Positions 1 to 11,250 of a stretch of DNA of 64,000 nt are shown in pieces. The notes below the pieces were generated by a model, which did not search any database, was not told where the DNA came from, and saw only the letters and a list, made by a program, of their open reading frames with translations. The translations under genes were made by a program, and so were the position numbers. The stretch's first letter is position 1. The number at the start of each line of letters is the position of its first letter. The stretch spans positions 19,463,313 to 19,527,312 of the forward strand of contig NC_092800.1 of assembly GCF_918797505.1 (NCBI RefSeq), given 5' to 3'. This DNA comes from Bemisia tabaci. Its lineage: Eukaryota; Arthropoda; Insecta; Hemiptera; Aleyrodidae.

Positions 1-104
1 AGATGATTTCAGAGAAAACCAGTGGCACCATCGTGTTTCTCGCGAACTTTTACATAAGAATCAATAGTCAAATCGCAAATCCTTCACACATGCAACATCT
101 CCAT
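1..104 (-). repeat. Partial copy of a dispersed inverted-repeat element
   Basis: This stretch matches, with a few substitutions, the right arm of the element at 4232-4738 and the reverse complement of its left arm. It ends at the same terminus (CATCTCCATT), after which the flanking sequences differ. The copy runs off the window edge, so its other end is not seen. It lies in the intron downstream of the Popeye-domain exon. Confidence 0.7.
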
Positions 105-167
105 TGTTAAGTGTGAGAAGATTTGTATTTTTCACTAATAATTTTAAAAAAAACTCTTATTACGAAC

Positions 168-541
168 CTGAGGAGTAAGACGCTGGGTTTGTAGGTTCGC
201 GGCGCCAGGAAGGCGGACACGAAACAGAGGTTAGAGAACTGGAAGAGGTTATGCTGGGCCGCCTCCCACTCGCCGCAGTAGGACCCCTCTTCAGCAGTGC
301 CGTTGGTGACGTTCAGGGCGCTGTCGTTGTCCGCGTCCAGCATCAGGTTGTACAGGTCCCAGCCCGCACTCGGACCAGCGAAACTCAAATTCGCCATCCC
401 TGAATCCCTTTTTGTTCGCTTCCTCGCTTTCGGGGTCTTGGGTCTACAGGTCACGGATTCGACAGGGATGATCGCGAACACTAAGATCACTTCGTAGTAT
501 CGAACCAATGCCAGCCGCTTGACTTCGAATGACCTCTCCAT
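168..541 (-). CDS. Popeye domain-containing (BVES/POPDC-like) membrane protein, first coding exon, gene incomplete
   Basis: Popeye-domain proteins are three-pass membrane proteins with a glycosylated extracellular N-terminus and a cytoplasmic cAMP-binding domain. The exon starts at the ATG at 541-539 and encodes about 124 residues. Near its end is a Cys-x-x-Trp segment (YCGEWEAAQHNLFQFSNLCF), which aligns with the vertebrate BVES region just before and in the first membrane helix. It is preceded by N-glycosylation sequons (NLS, NVT, NGT). The exon ends at CAG|GTTCGT in phase 2, and the remaining helices and Popeye domain must lie beyond the left edge. Unlike textbook BVES, the predicted N-terminus has a hydrophobic run near residues 16-30 followed by a basic Arg-Thr-Lys-Arg, which resembles a signal peptide plus processing site. 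Alternatively the true start is the internal Met before ANLSFAG. The family call is from the conserved segment; the topology is inferred. Confidence 0.72.
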
Positions 542-544
542 CAC

Positions 545-1825
545 AGTGACCTGATGACCTCACCTCGATGACCTCACCCGGCGACCAGACCCGATGAATC
601 TACGTCTTTTTCAGTCGGCCTATCTTCATTTTGGTCATGCTCTCACCGGAGGGATATACCTTTTACTCTCGGCGCAATATTAGGTCGAGGGGTATAATCG
701 TTTTCTTTCCTTAGCTCATGTGTTCCTTGTTTGAAAACATTTTCGACTGGAGATCTTTCTTGATGGTCATCCAGAATTAGGTTAAGGTATAAGCTGGCCC
801 TTGTCTTCCTATATGTTGGTATTGTTCCTGCAACAAATCAAATAAAACATGGTGAAGGTTACTTTCTAAAAATGATTAAACAGTGACTTTTACGAAAAAA
901 GGAACCTTGGCGCTCTTTTCGGGTAGAGGAGTGCATCATGAGCATATTGCCGCAGACATCCATACATGTCGATTATTGAAAGCGAAGTTATAACAGTTTG
1001 AGATTTTCAGTTGAAAAAACGTTAGATTTTAGGATATTTTAAAATATAAATATACTGTAAATGAGACTCGTATATTACCGAATTAAAGTTTAACTTAACA
1101 ACTTTTATTTTCACAAAAATGAATTAGTTTACCCACAGCTTTTTTCTTTTTTATTAACAACAAGACAGTGTAGAGCGTAGTCCGCCAAAAAATTAAACAC
1201 CAGTACTTAGAGCAGCATGCCTAGTAAAAAGCATGCCTATTAAATCCGTCTTCTCCGGCTAAAGTTCCTTTTTCCGTGGATAGTCTTAAGTATCCACAAT
1301 TAGTGTACTTAAGACATACACAAGTATATCATCACATGTGTATGTCAAGGCATACGCGATACACAAGTACTCAAAACCATGAGGTGCAGCGAGGCAAATG
1401 AACGCAAGCACACCTTGGAAAGTAGTCACGCCTTCAACTTTCAAGGATGGCTTCACGAGCAACTATTTTAACGTCAATGTATTTTATTGCATCTCCCATT
1501 TTTGAGGGCGACACTGCTCCGCAGTGTTCTGCACAGCAATCTTGAGCACATCAAGACTGCCGTCCGATGTAAAAACGCCAAAACTATTTTAATTTTTTTC
1601 TGACAAAATTTTCTTTACAAAAAACCTAACAAATATTCATCCCTCATTTTTCGATACGCCTCCGCCACACCATTTGGAACGAAAAATAATAAAATGAAGC
1701 TATTGGCAATTGAACTTTCTCGTATTGGAACACATTTTCTTGTTGTGCTGGAAAAAAATAAAAAAATTGTGTGGAGTTACGGCGTTTTTGATGTGGACAG
1801 CAGAAGAGGGATAGGTCCTTAGTTC
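545..1825. other. Upstream flank of the Popeye-domain gene, no gene seen
   Basis: This AT-rich sequence with scattered stops in all frames should hold the promoter of the minus-strand Popeye-domain gene. Just above the start codon is a short run of related GATGACCTCAC-type units (about 541-595). I see no convincing TATA box or further exon. Confidence 0.4.
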
Positions 1826-3339
1826 CAGGGGCGGACTGGCCCGGGTGGGCGGTTGGGGATCCCCAACCATCAATTCTCTAGAAACCTCTCTGGGGCCCCC
1901 TCGAGGGCTTAAAAAGAACATACAAAATTTCACTCAAGGGAAAAGAAAATTTGTAAGACTTCAAAATGAGCGGCATTGGCGCCTAGAAGGTAACATTGGG
2001 GCCCCAGTCTTGAACTGCAAGGAGTGCAATGGGCCTTGAAATTCGGAAGAGCACCCAGGCCCGGGACTTTTGAATGAAAGGGGCCCTAATGAAAAACGCA
2101 GATCTCCGCACTTGACTGGAGACCAGTGATGGTTCAGGCTGTTACAAAAGCGCCGGGACCCCTGACCTATGACTCCAAGGGCCCCATTTGAAACATTCGT
2201 TTCTTCAAGGGGCCCCAGTGATATAAGTTGGGGGCCCGCATTTCGAAGACTATAGTTTTTAGCTTCTTAAACCGGCTTGGAATTTTGAGGATCCCGATGA
2301 ATATAAAATACTATGAAGGATCGAGAAAATCTTTCCAAAAACCACGGATGGATTGAATCAAATTAAGGGAGCGCTGGAGAATAGAGAAAGAGGAATATGA
2401 GGAGGGGGCCGCCCAGATGTTTATCTAGTGACTTGCAATTAGACAAAATCAGGCTGCGGTCGCCAGGCCCGGAGACGGGGAGGGGGAGGGCTTCGGGGGC
2501 TCAAACGCCCTCCGAAAGCAAAGAAAAGGGAGGAAAGAGAGAAGGAAAGAGGAGACAGAAGATGAGAAAGTGCGAGAAAAGAAGAAGTTTGAGACCGTCG
2601 AAGATATTTATCTCTTTTAATGTATAGTTTCAAATGAAAACACCGTGTTCATTTCTAAAACTTTCGTCCAAAAAGCCTCTAAATGCGTCCAAATAGAGTT
2701 GAAATTTCAAAAATTTTCCAGCTTTGTTGGATGTAACAATTTGAAAGTATTTCGTGTATAAGTAAAATAAAATGTAATTTTCCTGCAGAAATTGATGGAA
2801 AATTTGCGTCACGGAAGCCTCGAAATGCGTCCTAATAGAGTTAAAATTTCAAAAATTTTCAGGATCTTCTTGAGTGTATACATACATTTTTGCTGAAAGT
2901 CAAAACGGAAACGTAATTTTTCTGCAGACATTGATGGAAAATCTGCCTCAAAATGCGACCAATTAGATTACAAATTTCTAAAATTGGGGGGGGGGGAGGG
3001 GAGGAAAGTTGCTTGTTTGTTACCCTAAAATATTGTTAAGTTTCAGGTTTCATGGCTCTGTCCTCTCATCTTTGTTATAGTATTCCTTAATATTTGCTTC
3101 AGTTTCAAAAAAAAGTACAGTAAATAGGTGAAGTGCATCACTTTTGAACACTCAAATTTTTCACAAATTTTAAGCTAAGACCGCCTAAAATTTGATCTAG
3201 TGAGGGGCTCTTTTTGAAAAATTTTCCGGGGGAGGCCCCCCGGACCCCCCTCTACGCTGGGGGTGTCCCCCCAGACCCCCCCATGGGGCTCCTGTGCCAG
3301 CTTCGCCCAACCAACGATTTTGTACCCAGTCCGCCCCTG
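1826..3339. mobile_element. Non-autonomous hAT-type transposon with perfect 8-bp target-site duplication
   Basis: The element begins CAGGGGCGGACTGG and ends with CCAGTCCGCCCCTG, a 14-bp terminal inverted repeat of the CAGGG type. It is flanked on both sides by the identical octamer CTTAGTTC (1818-1825 and 3340-3347). Eight-bp duplications with CAGGG-like ends are typical of the hAT superfamily. The 1,514-bp interior has no transposase: no long open frame, and no DDE or BED motif. It contains GGGGCC-rich sequence, a purine-rich stretch (about 2370-2580) and a tandem repeat of about 145 bp at 2635-2985. The perfect TSD suggests a fairly recent insertion mobilised in trans. Confidence 0.85.
2635..2985. 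repeat. Tandem units of about 145 bp inside the hAT element
   Basis: About two and a half units share the succession AATGCGTCC..AATAGAGTT, a run of TTTCAAAAATTTTC, and TTTTCTGCAGA.ATTGATGG. The copies are diverged from one another. They are probably a structural interior repeat; no coding potential is visible. Confidence 0.6.
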
Positions 3340-3374
3340 CTTAGTTCACTCATCGTCGACGAATATTACGCATA

Positions 3375-3627
3375 CTGCCGTGCTAAGGCAAAACGCCGTT
3401 TGAGCCTTCAAGCGTTGCCAAATTTCCCCTGGCAAATCCTTAATTTTCAGGAAAATTTTTGAATGTATGTCTACCAATTTCTCAGATAATTTTGTTTGTA
3501 ATTTGATATAAAACGTCTGAAAATTTCAAGGAAGAATATTCGTAATTTTCCTCATGAATTAACATTTTATCGAAGGAAATTTGCCAACTCTCGAATGTTC
3601 ATATGGCGTTCTTCCCTAGCACGGCAG
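3375..3627. mobile_element. MITE, CTGCCGTGCTAAGG family, copy 1
   Basis: This is a 253-bp inverted-repeat element that begins CTGCCGTGCTAAGG and ends with its complement. It is flanked by the 4-bp duplication CATA (3371-3374 and 3628-3631). It lies 35 bp outside the right end of the hAT element. Family relatives are at 10272, 10607, 12772, 13239, 16269 and 45554. No coding capacity is visible. Confidence 0.85.
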
Positions 3628-4014
3628 CATAATCATTTATAAGGTATGTTGGAATTCATTGCTCGCATGTTGGTGAATAGATGCTGAATATAAACCGGAG
3701 TTACTATCCAGCAGCGAGAACACATTTTCTGGATCACGACACAATTATCGACACATTTTGCAACGCGCGGAACGTAATCCTTTCAGAGTACATTGTCTCA
3801 TACGCAGCGCTGGAGGATTTCCAGCCAAATTCGCCCGCTTCGCACCGGCCCCGCCGGAACGATGCAGAGATTTGCATCGCAGCTCATAATTGCAACGAGT
3901 GCTGAAAACAGGAAAGCTCCACGGTTGCTTCATTAGACTTTTGTTTCGGGACCATGTGAGAAACGCGCAAATAGGGTTTTTTATTATTTTTTCTCTTCAT
4001 CCCCTTCCGCCGTC

Positions 4015-4819
4015 GCACAGTGGATCCAGTCAATACGCGAGGTCGCGGACGAAACTTGGAAACTTTAAAAGCTTGCAACTCCGTTTATACCAAAGTTTGA
4101 GGTTAGAAAAGTAATTTCATTGGTTTTTTCGTGAAATTAGCTTCCATGAGCACCCCTTGAAATTTAAAAATGTGACGGAATAAACAACAAAATTTGCAGT
4201 TCCAGTCAAAAATTTCATGTCCGACCTCTCTAATGGAGATGTTGCATGTGTGAGGAATTTGCGATTTGACTGTTGATTCTTATGTAAAAGTTCGCGAGAA
4301 ACACGATGGTGCCACTGGTTGTCTCTGAAATCAACTCCCAAGCTCAAAAAGAGCTCTGAAGTTGAGGCCAAAATGGAGGGAATATCCCACGCTACCTGAG
4401 AGTCCACCTCTACACCAAGACAAACTCTCCATGCAAAGATAGAGAGCAAATACATTGGCAGGGCTGCCACTTTATTTGGGGACTCTAAAACTGAAAACAC
4501 GGCATCCCTGCTAATGTATTTGCTCCCTATCTTTGCATGGAGAGTTTGTCTTGATGTAGAGGTGGACCCTCAGGATAGCGTGGGATATCCCCTCCATTCT
4601 GGCCTCAACTTGAGAGCTTTTTTTGAGCCTGGGAGATGATTTCAGAAAAAACCAGTGGCACCATCGTGTTTCTCTCGAACTTTTACGTAAGAATTAATAG
4701 TCAAATCGCAAATTCCTCACACATGCAACATCTCCATTAGAGAGGAATAAGCAACAAAATTTACAGTCTCAGTCAGAAATTTCATGTCCGACCTCTCTAA
4801 TTGACGCGATCCATTGTGC
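4015..4819. mobile_element. GCACAGTGGATC-ended element, interrupted by a second element
   Basis: The left end GCACAGTGGATC (4015) and right end GATCCATTGTGC (4819) belong to the family also seen at 11016, 15915, 26065 and 59676. Full copies are about 235 bp. Here the copy is split by the inverted-repeat element at 4232-4738. A stretch of about 50 bp (CAACAAAATTT.CAGT and onward to CCGACCTCTCTAA) occurs on both sides of the insert in diverged form. The insertion therefore was not a simple cut-and-paste event, or it occurred between two copies. Confidence 0.7.
4232..4738. mobile_element. Fold-back element of about 500 bp nested in another repeat
   Basis: Two arms of about 240 bp face each other around a centre near 4485. 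The outer termini are AATGGAGATGTTGCATG and its complement. Arms share CTCTCCATGCAAAGATAG and CAAATCGCAAATTCCTCACA-type blocks, with a few mismatches and at least one 1-bp slip. A further partial copy is at 1-104. The long minus-strand open frame through the left arm is a by-product and shows no protein-family features. Confidence 0.75.
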
Positions 4820-4932
4820 GCCGCCGCTCCCTCAAGCCTGCTTTTAGTCTACAAACTTTTCATGCATCGTTTCGCAGGCATCATATTCCAACCCTACAGG
4901 ATAGCTATTCAGCATGACGCTCCTCTCTAGCC

Positions 4933-4955
4933 ATGGCGGGAGCTCAGCACCCTAG
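4933..4955 (+). CDS. Candidate short first coding exon
   Basis: An ATG in a strong context (TAGCCATGGCG) opens eight codons (M-A-G-A-Q-H-P-R) and meets a consensus splice donor, AG|GTAAGT, at 4956. This is the pattern of a short first coding exon, but no partner exon is identified downstream and no protein similarity can be judged from eight residues. A chance match is quite possible. Confidence 0.18.
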
Positions 4956-5892
4956 GTAAGTTTAATTTAGCGCGAATATTAGAGCCTCTAGAAAAATAAA
5001 AGTTATACAATTCTAACGATATTCGGTTGGAATCTTCCGCAACGCAATTTTCCACGATGTGGAACACCGCATTGCAGTGGGATTTCACACGCTAGCGTTT
5101 TTGGATGCCGGTCTTCTATGTCTTAAATTTTCTTGAGCCATGGTGGGGCTAATTTTGATTTCGCGTTTTTAGGGATGAATTAGGAGCGTTCAGAAAAAAG
5201 GAAACCTTGTCGATGGCGAAACTCAGCTGAAATCAAAGAATTCAATTTTTCATTCCGTAAATTTGACCGAATTTAGTTTGGTTCGATTAAGAAACGAAAC
5301 GTCAAAAGTTATTTTTTTTTACTTTAAAAGGGAACGGCATGTGAATCTCAGACAAATATATCACGTATCAAAAGAAAGTTTGCTTACAATGACATTTTCA
5401 ATTATTTCATGACACACCGCGCAGCGGAGAATAAAAACAACTTTCCTAAAATTTACTTCACTGAGAATTAAATATACCTAAAATTTAAATAATCATCACA
5501 TTTAATTTGATCGTGGAGATTTCTATGAGCGCATTTCCCATCCAAACACTTCTCGACGCTCTGATTTTATTCGGTGTGGGTAAAAAATCGTCTATTGTTG
5601 TAATATTGGTAATGAATGGTGCAGAACGCGCGCTCATATCACAGAATTTTCATCAGTTAATTACAGAATCAGTTCCTCTTAAAGAGTTTGCCGATTCCAG
5701 CAAAATCAAAAATTTTTACTTTCAAATCCCGCTAATCACTAAGCGCTTTTTTAATATCTATGTATCGTATAACTTCCCCTTTTTTCCCCCGCTCCGCAGC
5801 TAGCACAAGCGTTAATTTACGTGTTCTCTGAGAAGGGCTCAGGTTAATCAAGCAATTCAATTCAAATTATTCAGGTTAATCAATATGGGTGC
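4956..5892. other. Non-coding stretch
   Basis: AT-rich sequence with no recognisable gene. The 98-codon open frame at 5507-5803 has no family signature, and its composition is that of the surrounding DNA. I do not call it a gene. Confidence 0.4.
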
Positions 5893-6056
5893 CAGCAGCG
5901 TGGCGTGCTTTGCGATATATCGATTGATCTGCCATTTAAACCTATGAAAATAGATCGATAGACAGGGTCTTCGCAACGAACACCTTGATAATCGATTCCT
6001 TATCACGGATTCAAACGGAGAAATATCGATAATCGATCATTCACGCCTCGCCACTG
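5893..6056. mobile_element. 164-bp hAT-type MITE, copy 1
   Basis: The element begins CAGCAGCGTGGCGTG and ends with CACGCCTCGCCACTG. It carries internal ATCGATTGAT and ATCGATAATCGAT blocks. The flanking octamers ATGGGTGC (5885-5892) and ATGGGCGC (6057-6064) match at 7 of 8 positions, consistent with an aged hAT TSD. A second copy of identical length is at 13615-13778. Confidence 0.82.
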
Positions 6057-8144
6057 ATGGGCGCCAAATTTCTACGCTGTTACTGGACAGTTGTGGATGA
6101 AGCTCATGCAAACGAAACCAGGACTCCACAAAATGGGTTCGGTCACGAAAGGAGACCTGCCCCCTCACCTCCTTCTACAACCCCTTCCCATACTTTACAC
6201 CCCATATCTGAGTGGAACCACCCGTAATGCATGCAGTTATTCCTCTTTTATTTTCTTTTTATGCTTACTCGAGACGCTTATTGATGTTAAAACGAGGGAA
6301 ACACATGTCTCGATTAACGACGTCACAAATTTCATGTTGCAATTATTTGTAATACACAAGTTTATCAAACATTAATATTTCTCCATTCACGTGTCATTAC
6401 TTGTTCTTTCATTTGAACGAATGAAAAATTTACGACCTCGTAAAAATAAACTTGTAGATGTTGTAATGTTGGTAACATGCATAGCTAGAATTGTAATTAT
6501 CATCACATGCCTATATAATGTCAGATAAATATTGTATATTTATTTAAATGTGTATAATATCCATATGTACGATGGAATATTAACTTTTTTACAGAAATAA
6601 ATGGACTTCTTTCGCAAAAATGAACGTAATTGCATAATGTTTTCTTTATTTCATAGTGGAAGCTTCCATCAATATTCTGTTTATTTCATGAAAACAAGCT
6701 TTCAATATGAATTTGGCATTATTCCAAAAGTGCTTTATATTACCTCAAATTCGGAGCTACGGAAGAAAAGAGGGAAAACAAGTTTTATCTAAATATCCGC
6801 GAACCTTTCCTGCGTCCTCACGAGAGTATAAAAGAATTTAATCCTAGAATCTGATAGATAGACAGTAGATAGATAAGATATGAGAAAATTTATCGCGAGG
6901 CTTCGTAAAAGTGGGTCAGTAAAATATGAATTGCTTTTGATTATTGAAATTGTTTTAGTGTGCGGAAATTTCAGATACTATATCCTGTTCATTAAAACGT
7001 TCCTTCTCATAATTTTTCCCCCTACCCGTTTTATCGGAAGCATCCAAATAGACTTGAACGAAACATGCATGTTTTTAAACTCACAGTCGGTGATGAGAAA
7101 ATTTGCAACTGCGCGCGCCAGTATAATCTCAGCAGTAACCGTTATTTTTTGCCATCACATCAAAGCGACACTGCTAGAGGCGCTCTGAGCAACTATTCCA
7201 CCACAGAAGTATTGCACAGTATCAAACGTAATTGAAGGCGCACCGGCGTATCTAAATCGACTGGTATCGTTTACCAATGTGTAAAGACCTATTGATCCTA
7301 CAATGAGCGGTTACTGTTCAATTTTTTTTTTTTTTTTTTTTTTTTTGAGACTTTGTGTCGGGTGGTATTTTTGACGGGAAACTTGAATTTCAACTGGAAT
7401 TTTCAAAATTGAGGAATCCAAGATGTGGACTAAAATGTCAATGCAGTTAAGTCAATGCACCGCGGCATTGGTCCAAGAGGTTTTTTTTACCAGTGTAAAT
7501 CAGGGGTTATCTTGCCACCTGAACTTTTGGTTTCAGTGAAACATGGTACGTACGAATATGTTTTGATAGGAAACTCGAATTTTGAGTCAAGTTTTCAAAA
7601 ATAAAACATTAAAGATGGCGGATATGGCCTCAATGTAATCACAGGGCCAATTAAATCATATTTGATCTTCTCAATAAATTTCCGCATCTTTCAACTTTAC
7701 CCACAGATACGTTCAATTTCAAATCTTACTAGGCTTCTCCCAATAACACCAATTAACGTAAGTTCGCACACTTCATTTCTTCCGCCTTCAGACATCATTC
7801 TCGTCCGTTTTCTTTTGTTCCTTCAAGTAACGAACGCGTAGTGTCGTGCTCACGACAACTCATTTCACGACTGCAAATATTTGAGAAGCTGCATGTTTAC
7901 TCCCCCTCCCTCTTAGCTCACCCTCTCGCTCCTTCTACCCTCCGCCTACCACCGTCTCTTCTGTGCTTGCCTCGTTACCCTCTCTCGCTTCCGCCCTGTA
8001 CCAATTAGAGTATCGATTCGGTCATAAAACAAAAACAAACGAAAAATAAGAGCAACGGCCTCGGAAAGTTTGGCCTCCCGTGACAAGTCCGAACATGCAG
8101 CTTTGACGAATTTCCAAGCCACAATTCGGTTTGTATACAACCAT
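6057..8144. other. Non-coding stretch with a poly-T tract
   Basis: No gene is supported in this interval. Open frames at 6091-6375 and 6880-7188 have AT-driven composition and no recognisable domain. A T homopolymer of about 26 bases lies at 7321-7346. The segment 7900-8000 is pyrimidine-rich. Confidence 0.4.
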
Positions 8145-8557
8145 CACTGAAAAAAAATTCTCGGCGTTTTTACCAAGGTCCGTTGGTACCTTTACCATCT
8201 CACTTTTTTTACCAATCATTGGTAATTTTACCAAGACAGACTGGTAAGCTTACCTAAAAATTGGTATTTTTACTGTTTTTTCAGGTAAGAATACCACTTT
8301 TATTGGTAATCAATTCCCGGTAATTTTGCCATTTTATCTCGGTAATTCTACCACAGTCGATAAAAAATATTGGCGTTTTTACCAAGGTCCAGTAAAATTA
8401 CCGAGAAAGTTCAATAATTTTACCGAGATTTCTCGGTAAGATTACCAATTCCATAAATGGTAATTTTACCAAGAAAAACTGGGATCAAATAGAACCCTGA
8501 ATTCTTGGTAATTTTACCCTTTTCTTAGTAAATACACCGAGATTTTTTTTTACAGTG
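8145..8557. mobile_element. MITE built of GGTAATTTTACC-like units, copy 1
   Basis: This 413-bp element begins CACTGAAAAAAAA and ends TTTTTTTTTACAGTG. Its interior is packed with short palindromic units of the form GGTAATTTTACC and TTTTTACCAAGGTCC. A near-identical 416-bp copy lies at 61921-62336. I could not identify a target-site duplication at either copy. The open frames here are created by the repeat units and are not genes. Confidence 0.8.
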
Positions 8558-9559
8558 AGAGGAAAATATTTATAATAATCGGCTCCCTCTCATTGACAAA
8601 AAAGAGGATCCATGATCCCTGTGAATATTGTTTGTTGTTTGACTACCAGACGAAGTTTATCCTCTATTCTAATAAAATCTGAAATAAAAATAACAAATTT
8701 CGATGAGATCTCCTCAAAATCCTCCGCAAAAAGCCATTTTCACGAGAAGTTTGGAAATCAACTCTTAAATGAGGTATTCACAAAAAATTTTAACAGTAAA
8801 AAAATATAAAAATTATGTAGGATTAAACAAATGATTTCATTTGTACTTTACTTGTGCCTCTTGATCAATGTCTATTTTGAACACTTATTTCATGTTTAGG
8901 AGGTAATATCTACACTTCTGATTAAGTGATTCATTTTCCTTTTGGAATTTGTGAAGTGAATATGATATGTGCTTAAATTCATAACTTGTCTGAAGGCCCA
9001 TTATCAAACTTTTGGGACCAAAATGATCCAGTCGTGCTCGTTCTTACGTATCTCCTCAAAATTATTGAATTAAAAGCAATTTAATATCCATTTTTGAGTT
9101 AAGAGTCACCCGAGTCATTTGCATCTTATTTTACAGGATATTAAAAAGTATACCGCAATAGAACATCACAATTTCTGATGGATTTTTTTCCCCCAAAGAA
9201 GGGATTTTACGAAGGACACATAAAATTTCCCAGAAATTGTGCTGTGCCAATACAGCATTTTCTGTTGAAACTTCAAGTTTTGACTTTCGACTCAGCAAGT
9301 TGACAAAAATCGCTTTTCTAAAGAGTTAGCCTCCGTCCACGTTGCACGAATGTACGGTGCATCCCTAGTAGCGGAACAATTTTTTTTTTTTTCAAAAAAA
9401 AAGTATTAAAAAAAACATATCTGTTATCTAAATAGTAGTTTTATATTAAAAAACGTGTAACGCTTATATGAAAAAAAAAAATCTGCAAAGTTCAGACTTG
9501 ACCATGAAATATGAAAAGCGATAAAAGCTACATAAGGTAATTTTTTTTATAAACAAGTT
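8558..9559. other. Non-coding AT-rich stretch
   Basis: No open frame with coding character, no recognised repeat and no RNA gene were seen. Short A and T runs occur around 9380-9480. Confidence 0.4.
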
Positions 9560-9770
9560 TTTAATTTTTTTATATAACGCTTGCATTCAAAAGTGAACAT
9601 TTTTATGTGACTATTATGTAAAAAAGGTCATCATTTTCGTGAGCTTTCCGCGAATCAGAAGATTTTTTAGTATGTTTGCGAAAAGCTCCCGAAAATTATG
9701 ACTTTTTTATATAATAGTTACATAAAAATGTTCACTTTTAACTTTCGTATGCATGTATTATATGAAAGAA
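9560..9770. repeat. Imperfect palindrome
   Basis: Arms around 9589-9650 and 9675-9739 are inverted copies: AAAAGTGAACATTTTTATGT pairs with ACATAAAAATGTTCACTTTT, and GTCATCATTTTCGTGAGCTTT pairs with its diverged complement. This is probably a degraded inverted-repeat transposon. Its outer ends are not resolved. Confidence 0.6.
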
Positions 9771-10032
9771 AATTAACTTTCGTACATAATCTTTATCTTT
9801 TCCTTCTATGGTTCTGCTACTGGGAATCGTACGTTTGCATCACCGCACATTTTCGGAAGAGCGCTTATTTCCTCTTAAAAGTTGGAGGGAGTATACGAAA
9901 AATCAAGTGTACATGTAATTGTTTGATGATGTGTCATTTCACCGCACGACAGTTTGCTGCGGACGTTTCTATCCGCGGAAACTTTCCGCCCCACGACTTT
10001 CTCTCCACCGCCACTTTTGTTTACGAATAAAA

Positions 10033-10155
10033 CGTCGCTCCTCCGGCGTGAAGGCGTGTCTCAATTTCAACGTGAACCCTGTTCTCCGTATTACTCTATG
10101 CGCTCCGGGGTTCATATAGGGATCGAGATACGCCCTTACGTCAGAGGAGTGAAGA
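10033..10155. mobile_element. GACGTAAGGGCGTATCTC-ended MITE, copy 1
   Basis: The left end CGTCGCTCCTCCGGCGTGAAG and the right end GAGATACGCCCTTACGTCAG form diverged terminal inverted repeats. Related copies are at 15538-15622 and 30180-30306, with a right-end fragment at 12718-12765. The overlapping plus-strand open frames are incidental. Confidence 0.6.
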
Positions 10156-10271
10156 AAAGAGGAACCGAAGGAATTCCCTCCTAGACAATGCGGACCCCGA
10201 TCCGGAGTTTAAAAGTTTGCCATGCTGCCAGCGCTGTCAGAAACTTAGCTGACACGGGGTGGTGACCTATG

Positions 10272-10523
10272 CTCCCGTGCTAAGGAAGAACGCCGTATGA
10301 ACATTCACGAGTTGCCAAATTGCCCTTTAAAAAACATGGATTTTTTACAACATTCATGCATGTTTTTCCCTGAAATTTTCAGATATTTTAGATTAAATCG
10401 CGTACAAAATTGTCTAAAAATTTTGGAAAAAACATCCACAAATTACCCAGTAATTTCGGTTTTTATCGAAGGAAACTTGGCAACGTCTAAAGGTTCATAC
10501 GGCGTTCTTCCTTAGCACGGCAG
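10272..10523. mobile_element. MITE, CTGCCGTGCTAAGG family, copy 2
   Basis: A 252-bp element with inverted ends and the exact 4-bp duplication TATG (10268-10271 and 10524-10527). The terminal block continues inward as GAAGAACGCCGTATGAAC on the left and its complement on the right. Confidence 0.85.
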
Positions 10524-10606
10524 TATGCAACCGCGTATAATCCAGTATCACGTAACACAGCGTACCATATAATCTCGTGTAACTCTAACCTAAAATGTTC
10601 TATACA

Positions 10607-10858
10607 CTGCCGTGCTAAGGAGGAACGCATATGAACATTCGAGAGTTTCCAAATTTCCTCGGATAAAACATGTATTTTTCAGGAAAGTCATTCATGTTTC
10701 TCCTTGACAATTTCAGATACTTAAGATCAAATTGTGAATAAAATTCTCTGAACATTTGGAGGAAAAATCTTCACATGTTTCTTGAAAAATTCATATTTTA
10801 TCAGAGCAAATTTGACAACGTCTGAAGGCTCATACGGCGTTCTTCCTTAGCACGGCAG
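10607..10858. mobile_element. MITE, CTGCCGTGCTAAGG family, copy 3
   Basis: A 252-bp element flanked by TACA on both sides (10603-10606 and 10859-10862). It lies only 83 bp from copy 2. Confidence 0.85.
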
Positions 10859-10871
10859 TACAGTGGTCCCT

Positions 10872-10935
10872 CTTTGTAACGACTATCGTTATAACGAGAA
10901 CATCTCTGAAGCAAGGAAATCGGTTAGTCCCTTGA
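10872..10935. repeat. Short dispersed repeat with ACTATCGTTATAA
   Basis: The block ACTATCGTTATAACGAGAAC through AAATCGGTTAGTCCCTTGA recurs with a few changes at 11889-11942. The two copies are about 1 kb apart in the same orientation. Function is unknown; it looks like a fragment of an older element. Confidence 0.5.
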
Positions 10936-11015
10936 ACTTCCTACATTAAATAGTGTATTTTACTCCCGACGTTAGAGGCGTGGTAACGGAGCAAGTCTCT
11001 CTGTAGCGGGACGCC

Positions 11016-11250
11016 GCACAGTGGATCGCGTCAATAGGAGAGGTCGGACAAAATTTCGAAACTTTAAACGCTTATAACTCCATTTATACGAAACTTTGAA
11101 GGTCTGAAAGTGGTTTCAGTGGTTTTCTCGTAAAATTTTCTTTTAGGAGCACCCCTAAAAGTTGAAAATATGACGAAATAAATATAAAAATTTGTAGTTT
11201 CAGCCAAAATTTTCATGTCCGACCTCTCCGATTGACTCGGTCCACTGTGC
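11016..11250. mobile_element. GCACAGTGGATC-ended element, uninterrupted copy
   Basis: This copy begins GCACAGTGGATCGCG and ends CGGTCCACTGTGC. Interior features shared with the other copies are TCCGACCTCTC near each end (inverted) and AACTCCATTTATACGAAA in the middle. A short GCC trinucleotide abuts both ends, but the TSD length is not established. Confidence 0.78.

Noticed and set aside
4117..4500. 127-codon minus-strand frame
   Set aside because: It runs through one arm of the fold-back element at 4232-4738 and has no protein-like features.
7946..8234. Minus-strand frame MVKLPMIGKKSEMVKVPTDL, repeated at 61648-62010
   Set aside because: The shared part is the translated GGTAATTTTACC repeat of the MITE and has no independent support.
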